From the NCBI GenBank assembly GCA_030431085.1, contig JAUIJW010000036.1:1-14006 (forward strand): a stretch of DNA of 14,006 nucleotides, written 5' to 3'. Below the pieces are notes generated by a model. The model made no database searches. It was not told the DNA's origin and saw nothing but the letters and a program-made list of their open reading frames with translations. Origin of the DNA: Bacteroidia bacterium (GTDB lineage Bacteria > Bacteroidota > Bacteroidia > Flavobacteriales > Flavobacteriaceae). Of this stretch, positions 6,967 through 13,890 are shown in pieces; the first letter of the stretch is position 1, and each line of letters begins with the position of its first letter. A program made the position numbers and the translations under genes.

Positions 6967-8223
6967 TTGAAACAATTAATAACCTTAGCTTTTATATTAA
7001 TTTCTCCAGCGGTATTTGCTAGTTTTATACTCATTCCTATGGATGATTATTCTCAAAAAAATCATTTAAAGGCCTATGGAATGGTCTACTATTCCTTACA
7101 AAAGAACCAAAAAGTAAAATGGTTGCTAAATCATCGTGGAGGGTCTTTTTTACTAGAAAATACTGAAGATTTTAAAAATGAATGTACCATAAGGGGAGTG
7201 TCTTATGAAATCTTATCAGACGCATTAACTCTTAAATTATTAAAAGAAATTGCGAGTCCTTCGCAGAATAAAGAAGCGGTTTTATTAGAAAAGGCTCCAA
7301 AAATTGCTGTTTACTCACCAAAAGGGAAACAACCTTGGGACGACGCCGTAACCTTAGTTCTGCAATTTGCAGAAATACCCTACGATGTGGTTTATGATGA
7401 GGAGGTGCTTCAAGATAAATTATTAATGTACGAATGGCTACATTTACACCACGAAGATTTTACGGGCCAATACGGAAAATTTTATGGAGCAATGAGAATG
7501 GCGCCATGGTATATAGAAAATAAGACAGAAGCAGAAGCTTTGGCCAAAAAAATGGGCTACCAAAAAGTATCACAACAAAAATTAGCAGTGGCTACCCAAA
7601 TTAGAAATTATGTTATTGGAGGAGGGTTTATGTTTGCCATGTGCTCTGCTACTGATAGTTTTGATATTGCACTAGCGGCAGAAGGTATAGATATATGCGA
7701 GGTGATGTTTGACGGTGATGGTACAGAACCAGGTTATCAAAAGAAATTAGATTTTGAAAAAACATTAGCTTTTGAAAATTTTACCTTAGAACGTAATCCG
7801 GAAGTTTATGAATTTTCTAATATTGATATGACCAATACGAGAAAAATAGATAAATTCTCAGACTATTTTTCTTTAAAAGAGTTTTCGGCCAAATGGGATT
7901 TAGTACCTAGTATGTTATGCCAAAACCATACGCAATTAATTAAGGGCTTTATGGGCCAAACAACTGCATTTAATGCCAATTTGATAAAACCCTCTGTTTT
8001 AGTATTGGCCGAAAATCAGGCCAATGGAGAGGTTCGATATCTTCATGGTATTAAAGGTGAAGGAATGTTTACCTTTTATGGGGGCCATGATCCAGAAGAT
8101 TATCAGCATAGGGTAGGTGATCCTAAAACAGAGTTAGAACTGCATCCTAACTCACCGGGGTATAGGCTTATATTAAATAATGTGCTGTTTCCGGCAGCTA
8201 AAAAGAAAAAGCAAAAAACTTAA
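6967..8223 (+). CDS. Secreted GATase-like protein, commonly labelled 'asparagine synthetase B' in Bacteroidota
   Basis: The 418-residue protein has a signal peptide (LISPAVFA|SF, cleavage after about 18) and no lipobox, so it should be periplasmic or secreted. From about 110 it looks like a class I glutamine-amidotransferase/ThuA-like fold: KIAVYSPKGKQPWDDAV, then a beta-strand and nucleophile-elbow-like segment YVIGGGFMFAMCSATDSFD with C226, and GGHDPEDY with H374 near the end. I recall close relatives named asparagine synthetase B, but nothing here resembles AsnB: there is no N-terminal Cys2 and no PP-loop ATPase, and an ATP-dependent cytosolic reaction is implausible for an exported protein. 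I would not transfer that name; the function is unknown. The start must be TTG 6967: there is no in-frame ATG between the dnaB stop and the signal peptide, and M25 would lose the signal. The 30-nt gap suggests co-transcription with dnaB. The C-terminus is KKKKQKT. Confidence 0.8.
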   Translation: MKQLITLAFILISPAVFASFILIPMDDYSQKNHLKAYGMVYYSLQKNQKVKWLLNHRGGSFLLENTEDFKNECTIRGVSYEILSDALTLKLLKEIASPSQNKEAVLLEKAPKIAVYSPKGKQPWDDAVTLVLQFAEIPYDVVYDEEVLQDKLLMYEWLHLHHEDFTGQYGKFYGAMRMAPWYIENKTEAEALAKKMGYQKVSQQKLAVATQIRNYVIGGGFMFAMCSATDSFDIALAAEGIDICEVMFDGDGTEPGYQKKLDFEKTLAFENFTLERNPEVYEFSNIDMTNTRKIDKFSDYFSLKEFSAKWDLVPSMLCQNHTQLIKGFMGQTTAFNANLIKPSVLVLAENQANGEVRYLHGIKGEGMFTFYGGHDPEDYQHRVGDPKTELELHPNSPGYRLILNNVLFPAAKKKKQKT

Positions 8224-8254
8224 TATTAATAAAATACCTTTCTTCGTTAGAATA

Positions 8255-8286
8255 TTGATAGTTACAGACATAAAATTGTATATTTG
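8255..8286 (+). promoter_or_regulatory. Promoter of the HMG-CoA lyase gene (-33 TTG, -7 TATATTTG)
   Basis: TTG at 8255-8257 and TATATTTG at 8279-8286 are 21 nt apart, within the Bacteroidota promoter spacing. The -7 element ends 6 nt before ATG 8293, so the mRNA would have almost no leader. Confidence 0.6.
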
Positions 8287-8292
8287 ATAGTG

Positions 8293-9147
8293 ATGAAACA
8301 AATCAAAATTATTGAATGTCCAAGAGATGCCATGCAAGGTATTAAGACACATTTTATCCCAACAGAAGATAAAATATCTTACCTCAATGCTTTGTTAAAA
8401 GTAGGATTTGATACTATTGATTTTGGAAGTTTTGTATCGCCAAAAGCGATACCACAAATGCGAGATACTGCTCAAGTTTTGTCGGGATTAGACCTTTCTA
8501 AATCTAAAAGTAAATTGCTAGCTATTGTTGCTAATGTGAGAGGAGCGAATGATGCGATAAGTTTTCCAGAAATTAATTATTTGGGTTACCCTTTTTCGAT
8601 TTCAGAGAATTTTCAAATGAGAAATACGGGTAAAACTATTAAAGAGTCTTTAAAGATTTTAGAAGATATATTAAACTTAGCCACTATTCATGATAAAAAA
8701 GTAGTGGCCTATTTATCGATGGGATTTGGCAATCCTTATGGTGATCCATGGAATGTTGATATTGTGGCTCAATGGACAGAAACATTAGCAAATATGGGAG
8801 TAGAAATATTATCATTATCAGACACCATTGGTGTGGCTAGTGGAGAGATTATTGCATATTTATTTAAAAATTTAATTCCACTTTATCCCGATATAGAATT
8901 TGGTGCACACCTACATACAAACCCTAATCATTGGTACAATAAGGTGGATGCAGCCTTTAATGCAGGTTGCTATAGATTTGATGGCGCCATTAGAGGTTAC
9001 GGGGGGTGCCCTATGGCTAAAGATGAGTTAACAGGTAATATGCCAACAGAAAAGCTAATAACTTATTTTACAGCGAAAAAAGTCTTGACACAGATTAACT
9101 CTCTTAGCTTTGAAACAGCCTATAACGAGGCGTTTAAAGTTTTTTAA
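8293..9147 (+). CDS. mvaB: Hydroxymethylglutaryl-CoA lyase
   Basis: The enzyme cleaves HMG-CoA to acetoacetate and acetyl-CoA, the last step of leucine degradation. The 284-residue protein is a single HMGL/DRE-TIM-type barrel. IECPRDAMQG (7-16) carries the catalytic Arg-Asp pair (R11, D12), LSDTIGVAS lies at 175-183, AHLHTNPNH (205-213) gives the metal ligands H206 and H208, GGCP (237-240) carries the catalytic Cys C239, and GN at 248-249 the conserved Asn. The segment after H-x-H is TNPNH where many family members have DTYGQ, a variation in the loop but not in the ligands. I chose ATG 8293 because an upstream in-frame TTG (8284) lies inside the -7 promoter element. The gene has its own promoter. 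Its stop TAA (9145-9147) overlaps the stop of the convergent glucokinase, leaving no room for a terminator. Confidence 0.92.
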   Translation: MKQIKIIECPRDAMQGIKTHFIPTEDKISYLNALLKVGFDTIDFGSFVSPKAIPQMRDTAQVLSGLDLSKSKSKLLAIVANVRGANDAISFPEINYLGYPFSISENFQMRNTGKTIKESLKILEDILNLATIHDKKVVAYLSMGFGNPYGDPWNVDIVAQWTETLANMGVEILSLSDTIGVASGEIIAYLFKNLIPLYPDIEFGAHLHTNPNHWYNKVDAAFNAGCYRFDGAIRGYGGCPMAKDELTGNMPTEKLITYFTAKKVLTQINSLSFETAYNEAFKVF

Positions 9148-9890
9148 TTTTTAAGGTATTCGTGATAGGCTGCCATCGCCGCGCCAATAATGCCAGCTTC
9201 ATTTTTGTTTTCTGCTGGAATAATGGGCGCAGCTATTTTAATTTGATCAATATATCGATCAAGTTTTTTACTAGCGCCTCCACCTATAATGAATAGATCT
9301 GGAGATAAAATCAGCTCAATATGATTGAAATATTTGTTAAGTCGTTTACCCCACTTGCGATAACTTAAATCTTCTTTTTTACGTATAGAGTCTGCCGCAT
9401 ATTTTTCAAATGCTTCATTCTTATAACTTACATGACCAAGCTCTGAGTTTGGGATTAGAATACCGTCATAAAATAAACCAGACCCGATTCCTGTTCCTAA
9501 CGTGATGACAGCAACTAAACCTTTCTTATTGATGCCAGCTCCAAAGTTCATTTCCGCTATAGCGGCGGCATCGGCATCATTTACCACCGTATACTTTAAA
9601 CCTGTTTTATCTGTGAACAACTCTTCTACATTAGTGTCTTTCCAAGCTTCGTGTAGATTACCACCGCTTTTGCAAACACCATGGCTTAAAGGAGTAGGAA
9701 ACCCACACCCTACAACTCCATTGTAATTGAAATGTGATACTATTTTAGCAATGACCTTTGCAACTTCTTGAGGTATAGCTGGTTTTGGAGTGGGTATTCT
9801 AAACCTTTCGGTAACGAGCTCTCCTTTTTCTGTATTTACAATAGCACCTTTTATACCGGTACCGCCTATATCAATTCCTAAAATTTCCAT
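9144..9890 (-). CDS. ppgK: Polyphosphate glucokinase-like ROK family sugar kinase
   Basis: The 248-residue ROK-fold kinase phosphorylates glucose to glucose-6-phosphate in the cytoplasm. LGIDIGGTGIKG (4-15) is the phosphate-binding loop, VNDADAAA (103-110) carries the catalytic Asp D105, TLGTGIGSGLF (130-140) is the second phosphate loop, and ELGH (150-153) contributes the sugar-binding Glu and His. The zinc-binding CxCGxxGC motif of ordinary ROK kinases and repressors is absent, and the segment after ELGH (FEKYAADSIRKKEDLSYRKW) matches the polyphosphate-glucokinase subgroup. Polyphosphate as donor is therefore likely, but the sequence alone does not exclude ATP. There is no N-terminal winged helix, so it is not a ROK repressor. 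The ATG at 9890 starts immediately at the first beta-strand. It is convergent with HMG-CoA lyase and divergent from the porin gene. Confidence 0.88.
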   Translation of the reverse strand: MEILGIDIGGTGIKGAIVNTEKGELVTERFRIPTPKPAIPQEVAKVIAKIVSHFNYNGVVGCGFPTPLSHGVCKSGGNLHEAWKDTNVEELFTDKTGLKYTVVNDADAAAIAEMNFGAGINKKGLVAVITLGTGIGSGLFYDGILIPNSELGHVSYKNEAFEKYAADSIRKKEDLSYRKWGKRLNKYFNHIELILSPDLFIIGGGASKKLDRYIDQIKIAAPIIPAENKNEAGIIGAAMAAYHEYLKN

Positions 9891-9892
9891 AT

Positions 9893-9900
9893 CAAAATTA
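9893..9900 (-). promoter_or_regulatory. Possible -7 element for the glucokinase gene
   Basis: The minus strand reads TAATTTTG, matching TAnnTTTG, but it ends only 2 nt before the ATG (9890) and no upstream TTTG element was found at the usual distance. It may be a chance match. Confidence 0.3.
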
Positions 9901-10003
9901 TCTAGTGCCCAAACTTAATAAAAAATACTTGTTATTAAATTCTGGTTTAAACTTTGATCAGTCATTGACGGCTAATTTTTATTTAAAATAATTATAAATA
10001 ACT

Positions 10004-10034
10004 TTTGTTGGTTTTATGCATAGAAGTATATTTG
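10004..10034 (+). promoter_or_regulatory. Promoter of the porin operon (-33 TTTG, -7 TATATTTG)
   Basis: TTTG at 10004-10007 and TATATTTG at 10027-10034 are separated by 19 nt, a textbook Bacteroidota arrangement. It would give a leader of roughly 35 nt before ATG 10075. This is the strongest promoter match in the window. Confidence 0.7.
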
Positions 10035-10074
10035 CTCCACCAAAACTTTTAATTTAAAATCAATCTAAATAAAA

Positions 10075-11232
10075 ATGAAAAAAATATTACTAACCGCCTT
10101 TATTTTGATCACAAGCTTTATGGTTGCTCAGCAAACTACACAAGATAATCAATTAGATTCGTTACGTGTGGTTAACCAAGTATTATACAATGGTAATAAT
10201 AAATTGACTATTGGAGGTTATGCTCAAATAGACTACAACGATAAAGACGGTTCTTCACCAGGGAAATTAGATGTTCATAGACTGGTTTTACTTTTCGGAT
10301 ATAACTTTACAGATAAGGTAAGTTTTGTTACAGAGATTGAACTAGAGCATGTTAAAGAAGTTTATGTAGAACAAGCTTTTTTAAATTATAATGTTAATCC
10401 AAATTTTAATCTTAAAGGAGGTTTAATGTTAATTCCTATGGGTATTATCAATGAATATCACGAACCCCCTACTTTTTACGGTGTTGAAAGGCCAGGAGTA
10501 GATCATGATATAGTGCCAACCACGTGGAGAGAGCTTGGAGTTGGAGCTTCTGGAAAATTTGATAATTTAAGTTTAAAATATCAGGCCTATATCTTTAATG
10601 GGTTTGTATCCTATATAGATGGTCAAGGTACGCTTAGAGGAAAAGATGGTTTAAGAAAAGGTCGTCAAAAAGGTGCGGAATCTATTATTAATTCACCTAA
10701 CCTTTCTGTAAAGTTCGATTATTATGGTATTCTTGGTTTAAAATTAGGATTGTCAGGTTATTTTGGTAACACTCAAACAGATGATTCTAGTTTAGAGGCC
10801 TCTACCGTAGGCGTGTCTATGGTAGGTTTTGATGCCCGCTATAATGTTGGAAACCTTGATTTAAGAGGTCAATATATTTGGACAAGTTTATCTGGTACAG
10901 AAGCCTATAATAATCTTACGGGGAGTGATTTAGGATCTGAAATGTTAGGTTATTTTGCCGAAGCAGCCTATAATGTGATGCCGTTAATCAATAAAAAAAC
11001 GTCGCATAAACTAGCGCTTTTTGGACGTTATGAAAGGTATAATACGCACGAAGCTACAGCTGGAGATCTTGATAAAAACCTAGCTTATGATAGAACTGAT
11101 ATTACTTTAGGTATAGATTATAAATTAACTCCAGGAGCCGTTTTAAAAATGGATTATCAATTTAGAGATAACGCTGTAAAAGGAGGTTATGTAGAAAATC
11201 AATTTAATGCAGGTATTGGTGTAATGTTCTAA
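10075..11232 (+). CDS. Outer-membrane porin, OprO/OprP-like beta-barrel
   Basis: The 385-residue protein has a signal peptide (MKKILLTAFILITSFMVAQ, cleavage near 19). The mature part alternates hydrophobic and polar residues in many strands: LTIGGYAQIDYN (44-55), VHRLVLLFGYNF, VSFVTEIELEH, and later LKLGLSGYFGNTQ, FDARYNVGNLDLRGQYIW and ITLGIDYKL. It ends FNAGIGVMF, with the terminal Phe typical of outer-membrane barrels. EYHEPPTFYGVERP and TTWRELGVGASG resemble the phosphate-selective porin O/P family. The solute is not evident; OprO/P-like proteins in Bacteroidota are often not phosphate-specific. It has its own promoter and precedes, by 39 nt, a gene for an FMN-binding secreted protein, then a membrane protein. 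That order suggests an envelope unit spanning outer membrane, periplasm and inner membrane. Family confidence is good, substrate unknown. Confidence 0.85.
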   Translation: MKKILLTAFILITSFMVAQQTTQDNQLDSLRVVNQVLYNGNNKLTIGGYAQIDYNDKDGSSPGKLDVHRLVLLFGYNFTDKVSFVTEIELEHVKEVYVEQAFLNYNVNPNFNLKGGLMLIPMGIINEYHEPPTFYGVERPGVDHDIVPTTWRELGVGASGKFDNLSLKYQAYIFNGFVSYIDGQGTLRGKDGLRKGRQKGAESIINSPNLSVKFDYYGILGLKLGLSGYFGNTQTDDSSLEASTVGVSMVGFDARYNVGNLDLRGQYIWTSLSGTEAYNNLTGSDLGSEMLGYFAEAAYNVMPLINKKTSHKLALFGRYERYNTHEATAGDLDKNLAYDRTDITLGIDYKLTPGAVLKMDYQFRDNAVKGGYVENQFNAGIGVMF

Positions 11233-11247
11233 AATATAGTATTTTTG
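11216..11247 (+). promoter_or_regulatory. Possible internal promoter before the FMN-binding gene
   Basis: TTG at 11216-11218 and TATTTTTG at 11240-11247 (TAnnTTTG) are 21 nt apart. The element overlaps the porin stop region and ends 24 nt before ATG 11272. It could give the downstream pair independent expression, although such short matches arise by chance in A+T-rich DNA. Confidence 0.35.
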
Positions 11248-11271
11248 GTCTTTATGTATCGTTTTAGTTTT

Positions 11272-11796
11272 ATGAGAAAAGTAATTTTTATTTTAGGTTT
11301 TACAGCTATTTTTTTAGGATTTGGTATTCCGCCAAAAATGGAAAAAAAGATCGATAAAGAGATCATTAACGTCTTTGAAGTCAAAGATTTTTATAAAGAA
11401 GTAGTTGTGATAGATCAAACTATAGAATCTACTTTACCAATAAGATTTAATCAAGACAATTTTAAAAAGATATTGATTAATGATGATCATGTTGGTTATT
11501 TCTATTTTGGTATTGCACCAAGTAAAACAGATACGTTTGATTATGTTGTTATTTTTGATCAAAACTTAATTATCAAAAAAATTAAAATATTAGCCTATCG
11601 TGAAGATTATGGGATGGAGATTGGTAGTAAGCGATGGCTTAAACAATTTTATAGCCTCAAAAAAACAGATCAAGTGATTTACGGACAAGACATTAAAGCG
11701 ATTTCTGGCGCCACAATTTCTGCACAATCTATGACCAATGCTATGAATAAACTGATGCATAGCATTGAAATTCTTCAAGAAAATAATTTATTATAA
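11272..11796 (+). CDS. Secreted FMN-binding-domain protein (RnfG/NqrC-type flavinylated domain)
   Basis: The protein has 174 residues from ATG 11272. That start is chosen because MRKVIFILGFTAIFLGFG forms a clean signal or anchor sequence; ATG 11254 is possible. There is no lipobox Cys. The rest matches an FMN_bind domain: a DDHVGYFYFG segment, then FDYVVIFDQNLIIKKIKIL, REDYGMEIGSKRW, and near the C-terminus KAISGATISAQSM, the SGAT motif whose Thr receives FMN by a phosphoester bond from the ApbE flavinyltransferase. The residue two before I-S-G-A-T, usually Asp, is Lys here. Related domains in RnfG and NqrC pass electrons across the envelope. Here the domain is freestanding, between an outer-membrane porin and a four-helix membrane protein, with no Rnf or Nqr subunits nearby. 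Its stop TAA shares its last A with the next ATG (TAATG), implying translational coupling. Electron transfer is inferred from the family. Confidence 0.8.
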   Translation: MRKVIFILGFTAIFLGFGIPPKMEKKIDKEIINVFEVKDFYKEVVVIDQTIESTLPIRFNQDNFKKILINDDHVGYFYFGIAPSKTDTFDYVVIFDQNLIIKKIKILAYREDYGMEIGSKRWLKQFYSLKKTDQVIYGQDIKAISGATISAQSMTNAMNKLMHSIEILQENNLL

Positions 11797-12299
11797 TGCA
11801 AATCCCAGGTGTTTTATCTCAATGGCCAAAAGAGCTTAGGTTTATGGTATCAGCCTTTGTACTTACTCTAAGCATTGGATTTTATACAGGACTTAACTTT
11901 GTAGACAAAACCACATCACTTAAATCAAGTGGAATTGTAGAGAATTACTTAGGTAATGAAGATGTTGAGGATGCAGAAACCATGAAGTTTAAAAAATCTC
12001 ATAAAGAAATATTGACACTTATCCATAATCATATCCTTTCCATGTCAATTATCTTTTTAATTTTGGGAGGTTTAGTAGCTTGCACTTCAGCACCAAAGCG
12101 ATGGCGATTGGTGTTAATGATTGAACCATTCTTATCCATAGTTTTAACCTTTGGGGGTATATATATACTCTGGAAAGGGGTATTGTGGTTTAAATATATT
12201 ATTATGTTATCGGGATTATTCATGACGCTTAGTTTTCTATTGGCGACATTTTTTATTGTAAAAGATTGCTTGTTTTCTAAGGCTGCCCAAACAAGATAG
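11796..12299 (+). CDS. Small four-helix inner-membrane protein, partner of the FMN-binding protein
   Basis: The 167-residue protein has hydrophobic segments at about 16-36, 76-97, 104-126 and 132-156. A 39-residue polar loop (about 37-75) with YLGNEDVEDAETMKFKK lies between the first two. By the positive-inside rule (KRWR at 101-104, KDCLFSK at the end) this loop faces the periplasm, and three histidines, H69, H77 and H79 (in SHKEILTLIHNHIL), sit at or near the periplasmic entry of the second helix. They could bind heme, metal or quinone, but this is inference. I recall similar Bacteroidota proteins carried under misleading names such as 'elongation factor-1 alpha'; nothing here supports that name. 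It starts at ATG 11796, overlapping the stop of the FMN-binding gene by one base, so the two products are probably made together. Function unknown; a redox partner is the best guess. Confidence 0.75.
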   Translation: MQIPGVLSQWPKELRFMVSAFVLTLSIGFYTGLNFVDKTTSLKSSGIVENYLGNEDVEDAETMKFKKSHKEILTLIHNHILSMSIIFLILGGLVACTSAPKRWRLVLMIEPFLSIVLTFGGIYILWKGVLWFKYIIMLSGLFMTLSFLLATFFIVKDCLFSKAAQTR

Positions 12300-12333
12300 T
12301 TAGATTAATCTTTTACAAGTCGATTAAAAAGCG

Positions 12334-12341
12334 TAAATTTG
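12334..12341 (+). promoter_or_regulatory. -7 element of guaB
   Basis: TAAATTTG matches the TAnnTTTG consensus and ends 27 nt before ATG 12369. No good TTTG is seen at -33. Transcription would start at about 12346-12349, inside the left arm of the palindrome that follows. Confidence 0.5.
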
Positions 12342-12343
12342 CA

Positions 12344-12364
12344 CGCAATTAATTCTTAATTGCG
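12344..12364 (+). repeat. Perfect palindrome between guaB promoter and start codon
   Basis: CGCAATTAA (12344-12352) and TTAATTGCG (12356-12364) are perfect reverse complements around a TTC centre. The repeat ends 4 nt before ATG 12369. It overlaps the predicted transcription start, so it could be an operator. As RNA, a complete hairpin would form only if transcription began at or before 12344. Confidence 0.6.
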
Positions 12365-12368
12365 CACT

Positions 12369-13835
12369 ATGGCCACCCAAAAAGTTTTATTAGAAGGACT
12401 TACTTACGATGATGTTTTATTAGTACCTGCTTATTCTGAAGTACTACCAAGAGACGTCAATATTCAAACAAAATTTACTAGAAATATAACTATTAACACC
12501 CCCATTATTTCTGCTGCGATGGATACCGTAACAGAAGCAGATATGGCTATTGCTATGGCTAGAGAAGGAGGTATCGGGATACTTCATAAAAACATGACTA
12601 TAAAACGTCAGGCATCACAAGTGAAAAAAGTTAAAAGATCTGAGTCTGGAATGATTATAGATCCCATTACTTTATTAGGCTCTAACACCGTTGAACATGC
12701 TAAATCATTGATGCGTAAATACAAAATAGGTGGTATTCCTGTAAAAGATGAAAACGATGAATTGATTGGTATTGTAACCAATAGAGATCTACGTTTTGAA
12801 AAAAATGATAATAAAATGGTGGCAGAAGTCATGACTTCTGAAGATTTAATTACGGCTGTAGAAGGTACATCATTAAAAGAGGCAGAAGAAATTTTACAAG
12901 ATCATAAGATAGAAAAATTACCTGTAGTTAATGCTAATAATAAATTGGTAGGGTTAATTACATTTAGAGATATCATAAAAGTAAGAGAAAATCCTAATGC
13001 CAATAAAGATTCATTTGGACGTTTACGAGTAGCCGCTGCAATTGGTGTTTCTGGAGATTCGCTAGAAAGAGCAGAAGCTTTAATTAAAGAAGGTGTAGAT
13101 GCTTTGGTAATTGATACAGCGCACGGTCATTCTAAAGGAGTGGTTGGAATTCTTAAAACCATCAAAGAGAAGTATAGTCATATTGATGTTGTTGTGGGTA
13201 ATATTGCAACAGCAGACGCTGCAAAGTTTTTAGTTGAGGCTGGAGCCGATGCTGTAAAAGTAGGGATAGGGCCAGGTTCTATTTGTACTACTAGAGTGGT
13301 GGCGGGAGTAGGATTCCCACAATTGTCTGCCATTATGGAAGTTTCTAATGCGATTAAAGATACTGGAGTTCCAGTTATTGCAGATGGAGGTATTAGATAT
13401 ACTGGTGATATCCCTAAAGCGATTGCCGCTGGAGCAGACACCGTTATGTTAGGATCTTTATTGGCGGGGACTAAAGAGTCTCCAGGAGAAACTATTATTT
13501 TTGATGGTAGAAAGTTTAAGTCGTATCGTGGAATGGGGTCGGTTGAAGCCATGGCAAAGGGATCTAAAGACAGGTACTTTCAAGATGTGGAGGATGATGT
13601 AAAAAAATTAGTGCCAGAAGGTATCGTAGGTAGAGTACCTTATAAGGGTGAAGTTTTTGAAACTATGCATCAGTTTATTGGGGGCTTAAGAGCTGGTATG
13701 GGTTATTGTGGTAGTAAAGATATTGCTGATCAAAAAGAAGCTAAGTTTGTAAAAATCACTTCTTCTGGTATTGCAGAAAGTCATCCACATAATGTAACCA
13801 TTACTAAAGAAGCGCCTAATTATTCGAGACGTTAA
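12369..13835 (+). CDS. guaB: IMP dehydrogenase
   Basis: The enzyme oxidises IMP to XMP with NAD+, the committed step of guanine nucleotide synthesis, in the cytoplasm. The protein has 488 residues from ATG 12369; an in-frame TTG at 12360 lies inside the palindrome and would add only three residues. The N-terminal barrel part begins LTYDDVLLVPAYSEVLPRDV (11-30), two CBS domains form the insert (about 95-205), and the barrel resumes with GRLRVAAAIG. Key parts are AHGHS (251-255), the catalytic loop GIGPGSICTTR with C306, IADGGIRYTGD (337-347), the flap YRGMGSVEAM (386-395 region), and EGIVGRVPYKG (417-427). Length and domain order match ordinary bacterial GuaB, and nothing is missing. It has its own promoter, an upstream palindrome and a strong terminator, so it is probably a single-gene unit. 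Confidence 0.97.
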   Translation: MATQKVLLEGLTYDDVLLVPAYSEVLPRDVNIQTKFTRNITINTPIISAAMDTVTEADMAIAMAREGGIGILHKNMTIKRQASQVKKVKRSESGMIIDPITLLGSNTVEHAKSLMRKYKIGGIPVKDENDELIGIVTNRDLRFEKNDNKMVAEVMTSEDLITAVEGTSLKEAEEILQDHKIEKLPVVNANNKLVGLITFRDIIKVRENPNANKDSFGRLRVAAAIGVSGDSLERAEALIKEGVDALVIDTAHGHSKGVVGILKTIKEKYSHIDVVVGNIATADAAKFLVEAGADAVKVGIGPGSICTTRVVAGVGFPQLSAIMEVSNAIKDTGVPVIADGGIRYTGDIPKAIAAGADTVMLGSLLAGTKESPGETIIFDGRKFKSYRGMGSVEAMAKGSKDRYFQDVEDDVKKLVPEGIVGRVPYKGEVFETMHQFIGGLRAGMGYCGSKDIADQKEAKFVKITSSGIAESHPHNVTITKEAPNYSRR

Positions 13836-13858
13836 TTAATATCTTACATTATAATTTT

Positions 13859-13890
13859 AAAAAGACCAGCTCAACGAGCTAGCCTTTTTT
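13859..13890. terminator. Bidirectional intrinsic terminator between guaB and the convergent partial gene
   Basis: The arms 13859-13872 (AAAAAGACCAGCTC) and 13876-13889 pair over 12 of 14 positions around an AAC loop, with a perfect AGCTC/GAGCT tip. A T6 run (13885-13890) follows on the plus strand, and the A-run on the left arm gives a T-run for the minus strand. It lies 24 nt after the guaB stop. Confidence 0.8.

Noticed and set aside
8284..8295. TTG 8284 as the HMG-CoA lyase start
   Set aside because: It is part of the TATATTTG promoter element; ATG 8293 begins directly at the first barrel strand.
9144..9890. ROK-family transcriptional repressor
   Set aside because: There is no N-terminal helix-turn-helix; the protein starts at the phosphate-binding loop and has the catalytic Asp of a kinase.
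9915..9938. Inverted repeat TTAATAA ... TTATTAA upstream of the glucokinase gene
   Set aside because: The arms are pure A/T, 7 bp long with a 10-nt loop, expected by chance in such A+T-rich intergenic DNA.
12360..12371. TTG 12360 as the guaB start
   Set aside because: It lies inside the palindrome's right arm and adds only M-R-T before the ATG start whose product matches normal GuaB N-termini.
13178..13552. Minus-strand 124-residue open frame inside guaB
   Set aside because: It is fully antisense to the conserved catalytic part of guaB and its Ala/Pro/Thr-rich translation is typical of a mirror frame.
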